From Microbacterium phyllosphaerae (GTDB taxonomy: Bacteria; Actinomycetota; Actinomycetes; Actinomycetales; Microbacteriaceae): a DNA stretch of 64,000 nt. The stretch lies in NCBI RefSeq assembly GCF_017876435.1, contig NZ_JAGIOA010000001.1, forward strand, positions 2,666,001 through 2,730,000. The letters are read 5' to 3'. A program made the translations under genes and the position numbers. The stretch's first letter is position 1; the number at the start of each line of letters is the position of its first letter. Positions 45,456-54,893 of this stretch are shown piece by piece. Under the pieces are notes generated by a model. It saw only the letters and a list, made by a program, of their open reading frames with translations, was not told the DNA's origin and did no database searches.

Positions 45456-46229
45456 TCAGTGCTGCGAATCGGCCTCCGCATTCGGCGCCCACAGGAGGTC
45501 TTTTCCGACACCGCGGGCGACGACATGGCCGCCGCGCAGCATCAGCGTCTCAGCGTTCAGCTCACGGATGAAGTCGGCGTCGTTCGTGACGAGCAGCGCT
45601 CCCATCCCCTGCTCCTTGCGACGACGTGTGATCGCGTCGAACACGACCGGTCTCACCTCGAGGTCGAGGTTCGCCAGGATCTCGTCGGCGATCAGCACGC
45701 GGGGCTCGAGCACGAACGATCGGGCGATCGCCACGCGCTGTCGCATGCCGGCACTCAGTTCGTACGGGAACTTCGCCGCCGTGCCCAACGGCAGGTGCAG
45801 CTCGTCGAGCAGCGTCGCCACCCTGATCGACAGTGCCTTGGAGTTGACGCGCTTCTCGCGGATGAGGATCGGCTCGGCGATCACCTCGTTGACCGTGAGC
45901 TGCGGGGGCAGATCGGCCCCTGCGCCCTGAGGGACGAATCCGGTGCGGTAGGTGAGCAGGCGGTGCTTCCGCCCCGGCCTGCGGATGTCGACGCCACACA
46001 CCTGCGCGCTGCCGCCCACCACACGGACCGACGGATCCGTGGATCCTGCGAGAGCCGCGACGAGCGTCGACTTGCCCGAACCGGTCGGCCCCGCGACGCA
46101 GATGAGATCACCGGGAGCGAGCGTGAAGCTCACCCCGTCGATCGCCCGCGTCGGACCGCTGTGCCCGACCCTGTCGATCACGAGGTCGGAGCTGTCGATC
46201 GCGTTCGTCGATTCGGGCCGGGAGAACAT
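45456..46229 (-). CDS. Orphan ABC-type ATPase with altered H-loop
   Basis: This 257-residue ATPase resembles the ATP-binding subunits of peptide or nickel importers (Walker A GPTGSGKST, FVPQGAGADLPPQLTVNEVIAEP, Walker B VLIADEI). Two key positions differ: the signature is LSAGMRQRV instead of LSGGQ, and the H-loop reads LLVTNDADF, with Asn where the switch His is normally found. No permease or binding protein is encoded nearby. It may be slow, regulatory or partnered elsewhere. GGAGGA precedes the ATG. Confidence 0.75.
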   Translation of the reverse strand: MFSRPESTNAIDSSDLVIDRVGHSGPTRAIDGVSFTLAPGDLICVAGPTGSGKSTLVAALAGSTDPSVRVVGGSAQVCGVDIRRPGRKHRLLTYRTGFVPQGAGADLPPQLTVNEVIAEPILIREKRVNSKALSIRVATLLDELHLPLGTAAKFPYELSAGMRQRVAIARSFVLEPRVLIADEILANLDLEVRPVVFDAITRRRKEQGMGALLVTNDADFIRELNAETLMLRGGHVVARGVGKDLLWAPNAEADSQH

Positions 46230-46265
46230 TCCTCCATCCTGCCCTGCAACGCTGGAGAGCGGCCG

Positions 46266-48134
46266 TTACGACTCGGCGAACCGCTGACGCTCCACGTCGA
46301 TGTCCCGCAGCCGCATGCGCAGCGCTCGCCCGCCGTCGGAGTCGGCAGGCACGCGCTGCACGGCCCCGAGGAGCTCCTGTTTGTCGTGCTCCAGGCTGCG
46401 CATGATGAGCCTGCGCGCGAGATCAGTCGTCGAGGCGACCGCTCCAGCCTCGTTGCGCGCCGGGAAGGGAGTCATGAGCAGCTCGCCGGCGAGCGACCGA
46501 TACGGTTCGCGCACCGAGTTCACGGCATCCGTCACCCAGCCTGCACGAGTGCGGTCGGCGGCGGATGCGACGGCCTCGCGCACCGCGTCGAGCCCCGGAG
46601 TGCGGAACGGGGTGCTGAGGGCTCGAGCGAGGAGCGCCTGGTCGATCTGGTGACCGTACTGCAAGGCCCCCATCAGCGCGTCGCGTTCGACGGCGACGTC
46701 CGCCGTCCGCGGCAGGCTCGCCAGCGTCACGGGAACGAGGGCGGGGGCACCGGTAGCCGGATCGATCGGTGTCTCGTGACGGGCACTCGGCTCGTGACGG
46801 GACGTCTGCGATCCGCCCCGTGCGGCACGCTCGACCTCGTTGTGCACCTCGGTGGGGTCCATGCCCAGGCGTCGAGCCAGCACCCGCTCGTAGCCCGGGC
46901 GCAGCAGGCGGTCCCGGATCTCGGCGACGATGGGCGCCGCGGCGCGGAGAGCCCCCACTCGGCCCTCGACGGTGGAGAGGTCGAAGCCGGAGAGCTTGCG
47001 GTCGATGGCGAACTCGAACATCGGCTGCTTGGTCTCCATGAGCGACCGCACGGCGGCGTCACCGCGCTGCAGTCGGAGATCGCAGGGGTCGAGCCCGTCG
47101 GGAGCGACCGCGACGAACGTCTGCGCGTTGAAGCGGTCATCCTCGGTGAACGCGCGCAGCGCCGCCTTCTGCCCCGCCTCGTCGCCGTCGAACGTGAACA
47201 CGACCTCACCCGAGGCGTTGTCGTCGCCCATGACACGGCGCAGCACCTTGATGTGGTCCGTTCCGAATGCCGTGCCGCAGGTCGCGATCGCCGTCGTGAG
47301 ACCGGCGAGGTGGCACGCCATCACATCGGTGTACCCCTCGACCACGACGACCCGGCGAGGGTCGCCGCGCGAGATGTCGCGCTTGGCGAGGTCGAGCCCG
47401 TAGAGCACCTGCGCCTTCTTGTAGATCGGGGTCTCCGGGGTGTTCAGGTACTTCGGGCCCTGGTCGTCGTCGAACAGCTTGCGCGCGCCGAACCCGATCG
47501 TCTGACCCGAGACGTCGCGGATCGGCCACACGAGGCGGCCGCGGAAGCGGTCGTACACGCCGCGCTGACCGGTCGAGACGAGACCTGCGGCACTCAGCTC
47601 GTCGCGGGTGAATCCCTGAGCCGTGAGCGCCTTGAGCATCTTGTCCCAGCCGCGCGGCGCAAACCCCACACCGAAGTGCGCGGCGGCGCCGGCGTCGAAG
47701 CCGCGCTCCCCGAGGAAGCGTCGCCCTGCCTCGGCATCCGCGGTCAGCAGCTGGCCCCGGAAATACTCGGCGGCGGCGGTGTTGGCGGCGTAGAGGCGGC
47801 TGCGGCCGCTCGTCTCGGGAGCCGATCCGCCGTCTTCGTAGTGCAGGGCATAGCCGATGCGACCCGCCAGGCGTTCGACGGCCTCGGTGAAGCTGACATG
47901 GTCCATCTCACGGAGGAACGAGTAGACGTCGCCCGACTCACCGCATCCGAAGCAGTGGTAGTAGCCGACCTGGGGCCGCACATGGAAGCTCGGGCTCTTC
48001 TCGTCGTGGAAGGGGCAGAGCCCCTTGAGGGAGCCGACTCCCGCGTTCTTGAGCGCGACGCGCTCGCCGACGATATCGGCGATGTTGGTGCGGGCCTTGA
48101 CCTCGTCGACATCGGCCTGACGGATGCGGGGCAT
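46266..48134 (-). CDS. dnaG: DNA primase
   Basis: DnaG makes RNA primers for replication. The 622-residue protein has an N-terminal zinc finger (Cys40, His43, Cys61, Cys64), the RNA polymerase domain with [22 protein letters not shown], and the TOPRIM motif [13 protein letters not shown] with the acidic FDGDEAG. The C-terminal region should bind DnaB. The ATG overlaps the dgt stop (TGATG). The dusB-dgt-dnaG order is common in actinobacteria. Confidence 0.96.
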   Translation of the reverse strand: MPRIRQADVDEVKARTNIADIVGERVALKNAGVGSLKGLCPFHDEKSPSFHVRPQVGYYHCFGCGESGDVYSFLREMDHVSFTEAVERLAGRIGYALHYEDGGSAPETSGRSRLYAANTAAAEYFRGQLLTADAEAGRRFLGERGFDAGAAAHFGVGFAPRGWDKMLKALTAQGFTRDELSAAGLVSTGQRGVYDRFRGRLVWPIRDVSGQTIGFGARKLFDDDQGPKYLNTPETPIYKKAQVLYGLDLAKRDISRGDPRRVVVVEGYTDVMACHLAGLTTAIATCGTAFGTDHIKVLRRVMGDDNASGEVVFTFDGDEAGQKAALRAFTEDDRFNAQTFVAVAPDGLDPCDLRLQRGDAAVRSLMETKQPMFEFAIDRKLSGFDLSTVEGRVGALRAAAPIVAEIRDRLLRPGYERVLARRLGMDPTEVHNEVERAARGGSQTSRHEPSARHETPIDPATGAPALVPVTLASLPRTADVAVERDALMGALQYGHQIDQALLARALSTPFRTPGLDAVREAVASAADRTRAGWVTDAVNSVREPYRSLAGELLMTPFPARNEAGAVASTTDLARRLIMRSLEHDKQELLGAVQRVPADSDGGRALRMRLRDIDVERQRFAES

Positions 48135-49528
48135 CAGCCGGCCCCTTCGATGACCGCCTGCCGCGGGGTGTGCTGTCGGGCGCCGGGCCGCGCGTGACGC
48201 GGCGTCCAGATGCCCACCTCGGCCGGATCGATCTCGCCGACCAGCCGGTTGTGCCAGTCGATGGCGCTCTGATCGGTGAGGCTCGCGATCTGATCGACAA
48301 TGACCCGCGCGCGTTCGTGATCGGTCGTCGCGGAACGGAAATCGGCCGAGAACGCGGGCTCGAGCACATCCGCACCGGCCGACCAGAGCGTGTCCGTCGA
48401 CCACAGCGCGTCGGCGAGCCGCTTCAGCACGCGCCGCTGCTCTTTGTAGACGCCCTTGCGCGCGTCGATCGTCACGATTGCCTGCCCCATGATGCCCTTC
48501 AGCACGGCGATCTCGGCCTCGATCACGCGGGGCACCACGACGTGCGCGTTGTACCGCACGAGCGTCGGGCCGGCGTACGCCGCGCGGGTCGCGGAGACGG
48601 CGGCGCGGGCGAAGCGACCGATGAAGTCGCTCGTGAGGTTCTTGAGCCGGGCCAGGTCCTGACGCGAGCGATCGAACGACTGCAGCCACATCGGCTGGGA
48701 GGCGAGGCGATAGAGCGCGTCAGCGAGGTCGTCTCGCGTGAAGTCGTAGCCGACCCACTGCTGGATCCGGTCGATCAAGGCTTCGTGCTGACGCGGGTCG
48801 GAGAGCTGGGCGACGTCGACGTAGCCGTTGACGATCGCATCCTCGAAGTCGTGCACCGAGTAGGCGATGTCGTCGGAGAGGTCCATGATCTCGGCCTCGA
48901 TGCAGCGGCGCCGACCCGGAATCCCCTCGCGCATCCACCGGAAGACCGCCTCGTCTTCGGGGTAGACGCCGAACTTCAGTCGACCACCGGGGTCGGGCAC
49001 CGGACTGTCGACCGTCCACGGGTACTTGCAGGTCGCGTCGAGACTGGCCCTGGTCAGGTTGAGGCCGACCGATCGCCCGTCGTCGTCGATGGCCTTGGCC
49101 TCGAGGCGAGAGAGGATGCGCAGCGATTGCGCGTTGCCCTCGAAGCCTCCGATGGGCTCGGCCCATTCGTTGAGCGCCCGCTCACCGTTGTGCCCGAAGG
49201 GCGGGTGTCCGAGGTCGTGGCTGAGGCACGCGGTGTCGACGACGTCTGCGGAGACCCCGAGCGCGGTCGCCAGCTCCCGGCCCACCTGCGCGACTTCGAG
49301 CGAGTGGGTGAGGCGGTTGCGGGCGAAGTCCGCCGTGCTGGCGGGGCTGAGCACCTGAGTCTTGGCGGCCAGGCGCCGCAGCGCTGCGGAGTGCAGCACG
49401 CGCGCGCGGTCGCGAGCGAAGTCGTCGCGTTCGGATCGATGAGTCTCGGCAAAGAATCGCTCGGCGTCGCGCGGGTCGTATCCGTCCGAGCGCCCGCGCG
49501 CCGGGTTCACCTGAGGATCAACCGCCAC
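48134..49528 (-). CDS. dgt: Deoxyguanosinetriphosphate triphosphohydrolase-like protein
   Basis: This HD-domain enzyme (464 residues) hydrolyses dGTP or other dNTPs to nucleoside and triphosphate. The metal motif is visible in RLTHSLEVAQVGRELA and CLSHDLGHPPFGHNGE, with MDLSDDIAYSVHDFEDA supplying the last Asp. The GTG start at 49528 lies inside the end of dusB (11-base overlap). It sits directly upstream of dnaG, linking nucleotide control and replication. Confidence 0.92.
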   Translation of the reverse strand: MAVDPQVNPARGRSDGYDPRDAERFFAETHRSERDDFARDRARVLHSAALRRLAAKTQVLSPASTADFARNRLTHSLEVAQVGRELATALGVSADVVDTACLSHDLGHPPFGHNGERALNEWAEPIGGFEGNAQSLRILSRLEAKAIDDDGRSVGLNLTRASLDATCKYPWTVDSPVPDPGGRLKFGVYPEDEAVFRWMREGIPGRRRCIEAEIMDLSDDIAYSVHDFEDAIVNGYVDVAQLSDPRQHEALIDRIQQWVGYDFTRDDLADALYRLASQPMWLQSFDRSRQDLARLKNLTSDFIGRFARAAVSATRAAYAGPTLVRYNAHVVVPRVIEAEIAVLKGIMGQAIVTIDARKGVYKEQRRVLKRLADALWSTDTLWSAGADVLEPAFSADFRSATTDHERARVIVDQIASLTDQSAIDWHNRLVGEIDPAEVGIWTPRHARPGARQHTPRQAVIEGAG

Positions 49529-50672
49529 TGTTCTCGATCTCCGCCCCTCGCATCATCTCGGATGCCGACGCCGCGAGTTCGCGCGACTCCAGCCACTTGT
49601 CCGGCAGCGCCGGGCGCTTCGGGCGACCCGACCGACCGCGCTGACCCTCGGCGTCCTCCCCGGGGTACGGAGCGGTGTGGTCGAGCTGGCCCAGCAGGTC
49701 ATCGATCTCGGCGAGGCTGGATGCCGTCGCGAGCCCCGTGCGGATGTCGCCGCCGACCGGGTACCCCTTGAAGTACCAGGCGACGTGCTTGCGCACGTCG
49801 CGGCATCCGCGATCCTCGTCCTCGAAGAACTCGACGAGGAGCTCGGCGTGACGACGGAAGGCGTCGGCCACGAAACCGAGGGTCGCAACGACCGGGTGCG
49901 ATTCGGCGCCGAAGGCCGCGGCGAGCTCGCCGAAGAGCCAGGGCCGTCCCAGGCATCCGCGTCCGACGACCACGCCATCGCAGTCGGTCTGCTGCATCAT
50001 GCGCACGGCATCGTCGGCCGACCAGATGTCGCCGTTGCCGAGAACGGGCACGCTGGTCACGGCCTGCTTGAGCTCACCGATCGCGTTCCAGTCGGCGAAG
50101 CCCGAGTAGAACTCGCTCGCGGTGCGGGCGTGCAGAGCGATCGACGCGACGCCCGCGTCTTCCGCGGCACGACCAGCGTCGAGGAACGTGAGGTGATCGG
50201 GGTCGATGCCCTTGCGCATCTTGATCGTCAGCGGGATGTCGCCAGCGGCCTTCACGGCCTGCGTGACGATCTGCGAGAAGAGCGAGCTCTTCCACGGCAG
50301 CGCCGCTCCCCCACCCTTGCGCGTGACCTTGGGCACCGGGCATCCGAAGTTCAGGTCGATGTGGTCGGCGTGGTCTTCGGCGACGATGATGCGGACGGCC
50401 TCGGAGATGGTGTGCGGGTCGACGCCGTAGAGCTGGATCGACCGGGGAGTCTCGGACTCGTGGTGACGGATCAGACGCATCGTCGTCTCGTTGCGCTCGA
50501 CGAGCGCGCGTGAGGTGATCATCTCGCTCACATAGAGCCCCGCGCCGTATTCGCGGCAGAGCCTACGGAACGCGGTGTTGGTGATGCCCGCCATGGGTGC
50601 GAGGACGACCGGTACGTCGAGAGCGATCGGACCGATGTTGAGGGTGCGAGCGGAGGCGGTGGCGAGAGTCAT
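49518..50672 (-). CDS. dusB: tRNA-dihydrouridine synthase
   Basis: This FMN enzyme (384 residues) reduces uridines in the tRNA D-loop. It has VVLAPMAGITNTAFRRL at the N-terminus, the catalytic Cys111 in DLNFGCPVPKVTRKGGGAAL, and the FMN phosphate site VLGNGDIWS and VVVGRGCLGRPW. The ATG at 50672 follows AAGGG; the C-terminus overlaps dgt. Confidence 0.94.
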   Translation of the reverse strand: MTLATASARTLNIGPIALDVPVVLAPMAGITNTAFRRLCREYGAGLYVSEMITSRALVERNETTMRLIRHHESETPRSIQLYGVDPHTISEAVRIIVAEDHADHIDLNFGCPVPKVTRKGGGAALPWKSSLFSQIVTQAVKAAGDIPLTIKMRKGIDPDHLTFLDAGRAAEDAGVASIALHARTASEFYSGFADWNAIGELKQAVTSVPVLGNGDIWSADDAVRMMQQTDCDGVVVGRGCLGRPWLFGELAAAFGAESHPVVATLGFVADAFRRHAELLVEFFEDEDRGCRDVRKHVAWYFKGYPVGGDIRTGLATASSLAEIDDLLGQLDHTAPYPGEDAEGQRGRSGRPKRPALPDKWLESRELAASASEMMRGAEIENSGG

Positions 50673-50731
50673 GTCCCTTCCATTCTCCCAGACACGGAGC
50701 CCGTCTCGGCGCATCGACCTAAGCTGTGAAT

Positions 50732-51226
50732 ATGACCGATCCCGCAGTCCGTTCCATCCCCTTCACCGACGCCGACGGCAACGAGAAGACGCTCGACGAT
50801 CTGGGTGCCGATGTGGTGCTCGTGGTGAACGTCGCCTCGAAGTGCGGCCTGACTCCGCAGTACGAGCAGCTCGAGGAGCTGCAGCGCCTGTACAGCGACC
50901 GCGGATTCAGTGTCGTCGGATTCCCCTGCAACCAGTTCTTCGGCCAGGAGCCCGGCTCCGTCGACCAGATCCTCGAGTTCTGCTCGACGACCTACGGCGT
51001 GACCTTCCCCATCAACGACAAGGTCAAGGTCAACGGCAAGAACGCCACAGAGCTCTACAAGTCGCTGAAGGAGACCCCGGATGCGGGCGGCAAGGCCGGC
51101 CGCGTCGAGTGGAACTTCGAGAAGTTCCTCGTGCTGCCCGACGGCGAGGTCGTCCGGTTCCGCCCGAAGCAGAAGCCGAACGACCCCGAGATCGTCGGCG
51201 CGATCGAAGCCGCGCTGACCCGCTAG
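50732..51226 (+). CDS. Glutathione peroxidase family thiol peroxidase
   Basis: The 164-residue protein has the family motifs NVASKCGLTPQY (peroxidatic Cys38), FPCNQF (Cys66, Gln68) and WNFEKFL (Trp127, Asn128); Cys84 is the possible resolving Cys. Actinobacteria make mycothiol and not glutathione, so thioredoxin is the likely reductant. TAAGCT (50720-50725) ends seven bases before ATG 50732, which favours this start over GTG 50726 that abuts the -10. Confidence 0.9.
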   Translation: MTDPAVRSIPFTDADGNEKTLDDLGADVVLVVNVASKCGLTPQYEQLEELQRLYSDRGFSVVGFPCNQFFGQEPGSVDQILEFCSTTYGVTFPINDKVKVNGKNATELYKSLKETPDAGGKAGRVEWNFEKFLVLPDGEVVRFRPKQKPNDPEIVGAIEAALTR

Positions 51227-51240
51227 GCGACCGCGGCGTC
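51215..51240 (+). repeat. Duplicated stop-codon segment, copy 1
   Basis: This copy starts with CTGACCCGCTAG, containing the last codons of the peroxidase, then four bases, CCGCGG and after two bases TC. The same pattern recurs at 52005-52030 with 21 of 26 bases identical. The two copies flank the phosphotransferase gene. Confidence 0.6.
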
Positions 51241-51266
51241 AATCGCGATCTGGACGGTGGCGGCAC

Positions 51267-52016
51267 GTGGGTCACGAGTACGAGCTCTCGGGTGGCAACG
51301 CCAGCGGCCCCGTCGTCAAGGTCGGCGATACGGTCCGCAAGATCTGGACCGCTGCGACGCCCGGCGTCCATGCCCTGATGGTGCATGTGCATGAGCGTGG
51401 TGTCGATGTTCCCTCACCCCTCGGCCGGGACGACACCGCACGTCAGATCATCGAATACGTGCCCGGCTCCCTCGCCATCGATGCGTCACCCCTGACGCAC
51501 GATGAACTGCACAGAGTCGGGGCGATGATCCGGGCGATCCATGATGCCAGCGAGGATTTCTCCCCTCCGGCCGACATCACGTGGGAGACGGCGATCGCTG
51601 CTCCCGGTGCGGATCTCGTGTGCCACAACGACCTCGCGCCCTGGAATCTCATTGTCGGAGACCGGTGGGTCTTCATCGACTGGGATGCCGCAGCACCGAG
51701 CACTCGTCTCTGGGATCTCGCATACGCGGCGCAGAGCTTCGCACTCTCCGAGGTTGACGCCTCCCCTGCACGTGCGGCGGCCGGTCTGCGGGCGTTCGTC
51801 GACGGCTACGGTGCCGACCTCGAGCTTCGCAGACGACTTCCCTCAGCGATGCATCGGCGTGCCGCCGCGATGCTGGACATGCTTACCGCTGCACACGAGG
51901 AACACCGCGAGCCGTGGGCATCCATGTTCGCGGATGGCCACGGCTCGCACTGGGCCGCTGTCGTCGACTATGTGGGAACGCACCGAGCCGTCTGGCTCGA
52001 TGCACTGACCCGCTAG
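51267..52016 (+). CDS. Phosphotransferase (APH/choline kinase-like)
   Basis: This 249-residue protein has the aminoglycoside phosphotransferase catalytic core: HNDLAPWNLIV with His120, Asp122 and Asn127, and the metal site FIDWD (Asp138, Asp140). The N-terminal ATP-binding lobe is short, with VVKVGDTVRKIW supplying the Lys. The substrate could be a small alcohol, sugar or antibiotic. The gene lies between two short direct repeats and uses more AT-ending codons than its neighbours, suggesting acquisition by transfer. Its C-terminal ALTR is identical to that of the preceding peroxidase. Confidence 0.75.
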   Translation: MGHEYELSGGNASGPVVKVGDTVRKIWTAATPGVHALMVHVHERGVDVPSPLGRDDTARQIIEYVPGSLAIDASPLTHDELHRVGAMIRAIHDASEDFSPPADITWETAIAAPGADLVCHNDLAPWNLIVGDRWVFIDWDAAAPSTRLWDLAYAAQSFALSEVDASPARAAAGLRAFVDGYGADLELRRRLPSAMHRRAAAMLDMLTAAHEEHREPWASMFADGHGSHWAAVVDYVGTHRAVWLDALTR

Positions 52017-52030
52017 ACCGCCGCGGTCTC
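52005..52030 (+). repeat. Duplicated stop-codon segment, copy 2
   Basis: This is the second copy of the pattern at 51215-51240, starting with CTGACCCGCTAG. It contains the stop of the phosphotransferase and, on the other strand, the stop of the DsbA-family gene. Confidence 0.6.
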
Positions 52031-52705
52031 GGGCTCGGCCGCGGCGTCGCCGCGCTTGGCCCAGAGGTCGCGCAGCACGTTCTCGAACGCTGCGGGCGGC
52101 TGCGCGCCGGAGATGCCGTACTGCCCGTCGATCACGAAGAAGGGCACGCCCTGGATGCCGTAGGCCTGGGCCTGCGCCTGATCCTGGCGGACGTCGGCGA
52201 GGTGGCGGGCCGAGACGAGCGCCTCACGCGCGTCGTCGGGGTTGAGTCCGACCTCGACCGCGAGCTCGACCAGGTCGTCGATGCGGCCGACGTGCTTGCC
52301 CTCGGTGAAGTAGGCCGACATGAGGCGCTCCTCCATCTCGTGCTGCACGCCCTGCGCCTTGGCGAAATGCAGCAGCTCGTGGGCCTTGACCGTGTTCGTG
52401 TGCTGCAGCAGATCGAAGCGGTACGCCAGGCCTGCACCTTCGGCGACACCCGTGACGTGCGAGAGCATCTGCTCGACCTGTTCACGCGGCATCCCCTTGT
52501 GACCGGCGAGGAAGTCGATCTCGTCGCCGTCGAAGTCGACCGGGGTGTCGGGCGAGAGCTCGAACGAGTGGAAGGTGATGTCCACCTGCGGGGCGTCGTC
52601 GTCGGAGGCTACGGCTTCGAGCCCCTTCTCGAGGTTGCGCTTGCCGATGTAGCACCACGGGCAGGCGATGTCGGACCAGATGTCGATCGAGATGGCTTCA
52701 GTCAC
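52013..52705 (-). CDS. DsbA family oxidoreductase (FrnE-like)
   Basis: This cytoplasmic thioredoxin-fold protein (230 residues) has the active site CPWC (Cys15, Cys18) in WSDIACPWCYIGK and the cis-proline loop GIQGVPFFVI, with the helical insertion of the FrnE subgroup. It probably acts in thiol redox reactions. GTG 52705 is preferred; a TTG at 52717 would add four residues. Its stop overlaps the stop of the convergent phosphotransferase. Confidence 0.85.
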   Translation of the reverse strand: MTEAISIDIWSDIACPWCYIGKRNLEKGLEAVASDDDAPQVDITFHSFELSPDTPVDFDGDEIDFLAGHKGMPREQVEQMLSHVTGVAEGAGLAYRFDLLQHTNTVKAHELLHFAKAQGVQHEMEERLMSAYFTEGKHVGRIDDLVELAVEVGLNPDDAREALVSARHLADVRQDQAQAQAYGIQGVPFFVIDGQYGISGAQPPAAFENVLRDLWAKRGDAAAEPETAAV

Positions 52706-52758
52706 ACAGTCATCCAACCGTATGCACCTATGGGCTATTCCGTCGGTAGGATTCTCGG

Positions 52759-53373
52759 ATGCTCTCCGCCGCCGATCCGCTGCTGTTCCGGCCGGAGAGA
52801 GTCCTGATCGCCGGCGTCACCGGATCGGGCAAGACGACGCTCGCGCGACGTATCGCCGAGCTCTGGGATCTTCGTCATGTCGAGATCGACGGGCTGTTCC
52901 ACGGTGAGAACTGGACGCCGCGTCCGTCGTTCCTCGACGACGTGCGCGCGTTCGCGGCGACCGATCGTTGGGTCACCGAATGGCAGTACACGAGCAAGGG
53001 CACCGATGAGATCATGACGCCGCGTGCGCAGCTCGCGATCTGGCTCGACTATCCCTGGCCGATCGTGCGCACACGTCTGCTGCGTCGCACTCTGAGCCGC
53101 AGCATCCTGCGTACCGAGATGTACAACGGGAATGTCGAGAAGCCGGTGTGGCAGCTTCTGACCACGAGGGATCCTGATCGGAGCATCCTCGCGTGGCAGA
53201 AGAAGACGCGCATGTTCTGGGCGACCCAGATGCCCCTCCGACGAGAGCGCCACCCGCACCTCACGATCGTGCGACTGCGTCACCCTCGTGAGACCGAACG
53301 GTGGCTTCGCGCTCAGGCCGGAGCGTCAGGCGTGTCGATCGCCCCGCCGAAGCGACGGTCGCGCGACAGATAG
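52759..53373 (+). CDS. P-loop kinase-like AAA family protein
   Basis: The 204-residue protein has a Walker [10 protein letters not shown] (19-27), an [15 protein letters not shown] segment and a lid-like basic region ([12 protein letters not shown]) that resemble small kinases of the adenylate kinase / topology modulation group. The substrate is unknown. TAGGAT (52747-52752) ends seven bases before the ATG. The last 61 bases overlap the 3' end of uppS on the other strand. Confidence 0.7.
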   Translation: MLSAADPLLFRPERVLIAGVTGSGKTTLARRIAELWDLRHVEIDGLFHGENWTPRPSFLDDVRAFAATDRWVTEWQYTSKGTDEIMTPRAQLAIWLDYPWPIVRTRLLRRTLSRSILRTEMYNGNVEKPVWQLLTTRDPDRSILAWQKKTRMFWATQMPLRRERHPHLTIVRLRHPRETERWLRAQAGASGVSIAPPKRRSRDR

Positions 53374-54116
53374 ATGCCGATCGAGCGCCACAGCTCCTCG
53401 CGCGAGAAGTCGGGCCAGAGCGTGTCGAGGAACACCATCTCGGCATAGGCCGCCTGCCACAGCAGGAAGTTCGAGGTGCGCTGCTCTCCTGAGCTGCGCA
53501 CGAACAGGTCGACGTCGGGCATGTCGGGCACGTACAGGTTGCGGCGGATCATCTTCTCGCTGATCGCGTTCGGCTTGACCTTGCCGGCCGCGACGTCGGC
53601 AGCGATCGACCGCATCGCGTCGACGAGCTCGACGCGCCCGCCGTAGTTCACGCACATGGTGAGCGTGAGCACGTCGTTGTCCTTGGTGAGCTGCTCCGCG
53701 TGCTGCAGCTCTTTGATGACACTGCCCCAGAGACGCGGCTTGCGGCCGGCCCAGCGGACCCGGACGCCCCATTCGTTGAGCTGATCGCGTCGGCGGTGCA
53801 GCACGTCGCGGTTGTACCCCATCAGGAACCGGACCTCTTCAGGAGACCGCGCCCAGTTCTCGGTCGAGAAGGCGTAGACCGAGAGGTGCTTCACGCCGGC
53901 CTGGATCGCACCGGCGACCACGTCGAGAAGCACCTCCTCCCCCGCCTTGTGCCCCTCGATGCGGTTCAGGCCCCGACGGTTCGCCCAGCGCCCGTTGCCG
54001 TCCATGACGATCGCGACGTGCTCGGGCACGGCCGGGAACACGGGCGGGTACACACCCGTCCAGTCGAGCGGGCGGTACGCCACCGCGTCCTTGTGCGTGT
54101 AGGGCTTGGGGCTCAC
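53313..54116 (-). CDS. uppS: Cis-prenyltransferase (isoprenyl/undecaprenyl diphosphate synthase)
   Basis: This enzyme extends allylic diphosphates with isopentenyl diphosphate to make the lipid carrier for cell wall synthesis. The 267 residues include the catalytic [27 protein letters not shown], and [22 protein letters not shown] start at 54116, overlapping recO by 4 bases; the recO-uppS pair is conserved in actinobacteria. Confidence 0.94.
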   Translation of the reverse strand: MSPKPYTHKDAVAYRPLDWTGVYPPVFPAVPEHVAIVMDGNGRWANRRGLNRIEGHKAGEEVLLDVVAGAIQAGVKHLSVYAFSTENWARSPEEVRFLMGYNRDVLHRRRDQLNEWGVRVRWAGRKPRLWGSVIKELQHAEQLTKDNDVLTLTMCVNYGGRVELVDAMRSIAADVAAGKVKPNAISEKMIRRNLYVPDMPDVDLFVRSSGEQRTSNFLLWQAAYAEMVFLDTLWPDFSREELWRSIGIYLSRDRRFGGAIDTPDAPA

Positions 54117-54859
54117 CGTGCTCCTTCTCGGGGGATGTCGGCGACGAGGTGCGAGAGCGAACGGATGCCGCGCTCCAGGTGCCACTGGGCGTAGGCGGCG
54201 ACGAGACCGGATGCTGCGGCGTTGTCGGCGTGCGGTGCGGCGTCGATCACGCTCCAGTCACCGGCCATGAGCGACCGCAGGAGCGACAGGGTCTTCTCGG
54301 CGACCTTCGGACTGCCTGCGGGCGCGCAGTTCACGCAGACCGCCCCGCCGAGCTGACCGACGAAGTGGGTATGCGGTCCGGGAGCTGCGCATCGGGCGCA
54401 GTCCCCGAGTGACGGGGCCCATCCCGACAGTGCCATCACCCGCAACAGATAGGAATCGAGGATGCTCCGCGGGGAGTGCTCGCCGCGAGACAGCGCGCGG
54501 AGCCCGCCGACGAGCAGCAGGTACTGGTCGGGCGTCGCCTCGGAGTCACTGAGCCGGTCGGCGGTCTCGACCATCGCGTTCGCTGAGGTGAACCGGTCGT
54601 AGTGCGCCGCGATGTCGGATCCGTACGAGCCGAGCGACTCGGCCTGCTGCACGATGTCGAGCGAGCGGCCCTGGTACAGCTGCACGTCGGCGACCATGAA
54701 GGGTTCGAGCCGCGAGCCGAACTTCGACGACGTGCGCCGAACCCCCTTGGCGACCGCGCGGATCTTGCCGTGCCGCCGAGACAGCATCGTCACGATGCGA
54801 TCCGCCTCACCCAGCTTGTGGGTGCGCAGGATCACCGCTTCGTCTCGGTAGGTGGGCAC
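54113..54859 (-). CDS. recO: DNA repair protein RecO
   Basis: RecO helps load RecA at gaps. The 248-residue protein has the N-terminal OB-fold [43 protein letters not shown], and a zinc site formed by CARC and CVNC. The GTG at 54859 is preceded at exactly seven bases by GATAAT (54866-54871, minus strand), a near-consensus -10, so the mRNA is probably leaderless. Confidence 0.94.
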   Translation of the reverse strand: MPTYRDEAVILRTHKLGEADRIVTMLSRRHGKIRAVAKGVRRTSSKFGSRLEPFMVADVQLYQGRSLDIVQQAESLGSYGSDIAAHYDRFTSANAMVETADRLSDSEATPDQYLLLVGGLRALSRGEHSPRSILDSYLLRVMALSGWAPSLGDCARCAAPGPHTHFVGQLGGAVCVNCAPAGSPKVAEKTLSLLRSLMAGDWSVIDAAPHADNAAASGLVAAYAQWHLERGIRSLSHLVADIPREGAR

Positions 54860-54865
54860 CGTTCG

Positions 54866-54871
54866 ATTATC
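54866..54871 (-). promoter_or_regulatory. -10 element of recO (leaderless)
   Basis: GATAAT on the minus strand matches five of six consensus bases and ends seven bases before the recO GTG. Confidence 0.55.
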
Positions 54872-54893
54872 CTCCGTGCGGGAGAATAGGGGC

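Noticed and set aside
45408-48197. 929-codon plus-strand frame opposite the orphan ABC ATPase and dnaG
   Set aside because: dnaG has zinc-finger and TOPRIM motifs on the other strand; the plus frame is a compositional shadow.
50726-50731. GTG start for the glutathione peroxidase
   Set aside because: It directly abuts the likely -10 TAAGCT; the ATG at 50732 fits both the promoter spacing and the family N-terminus.
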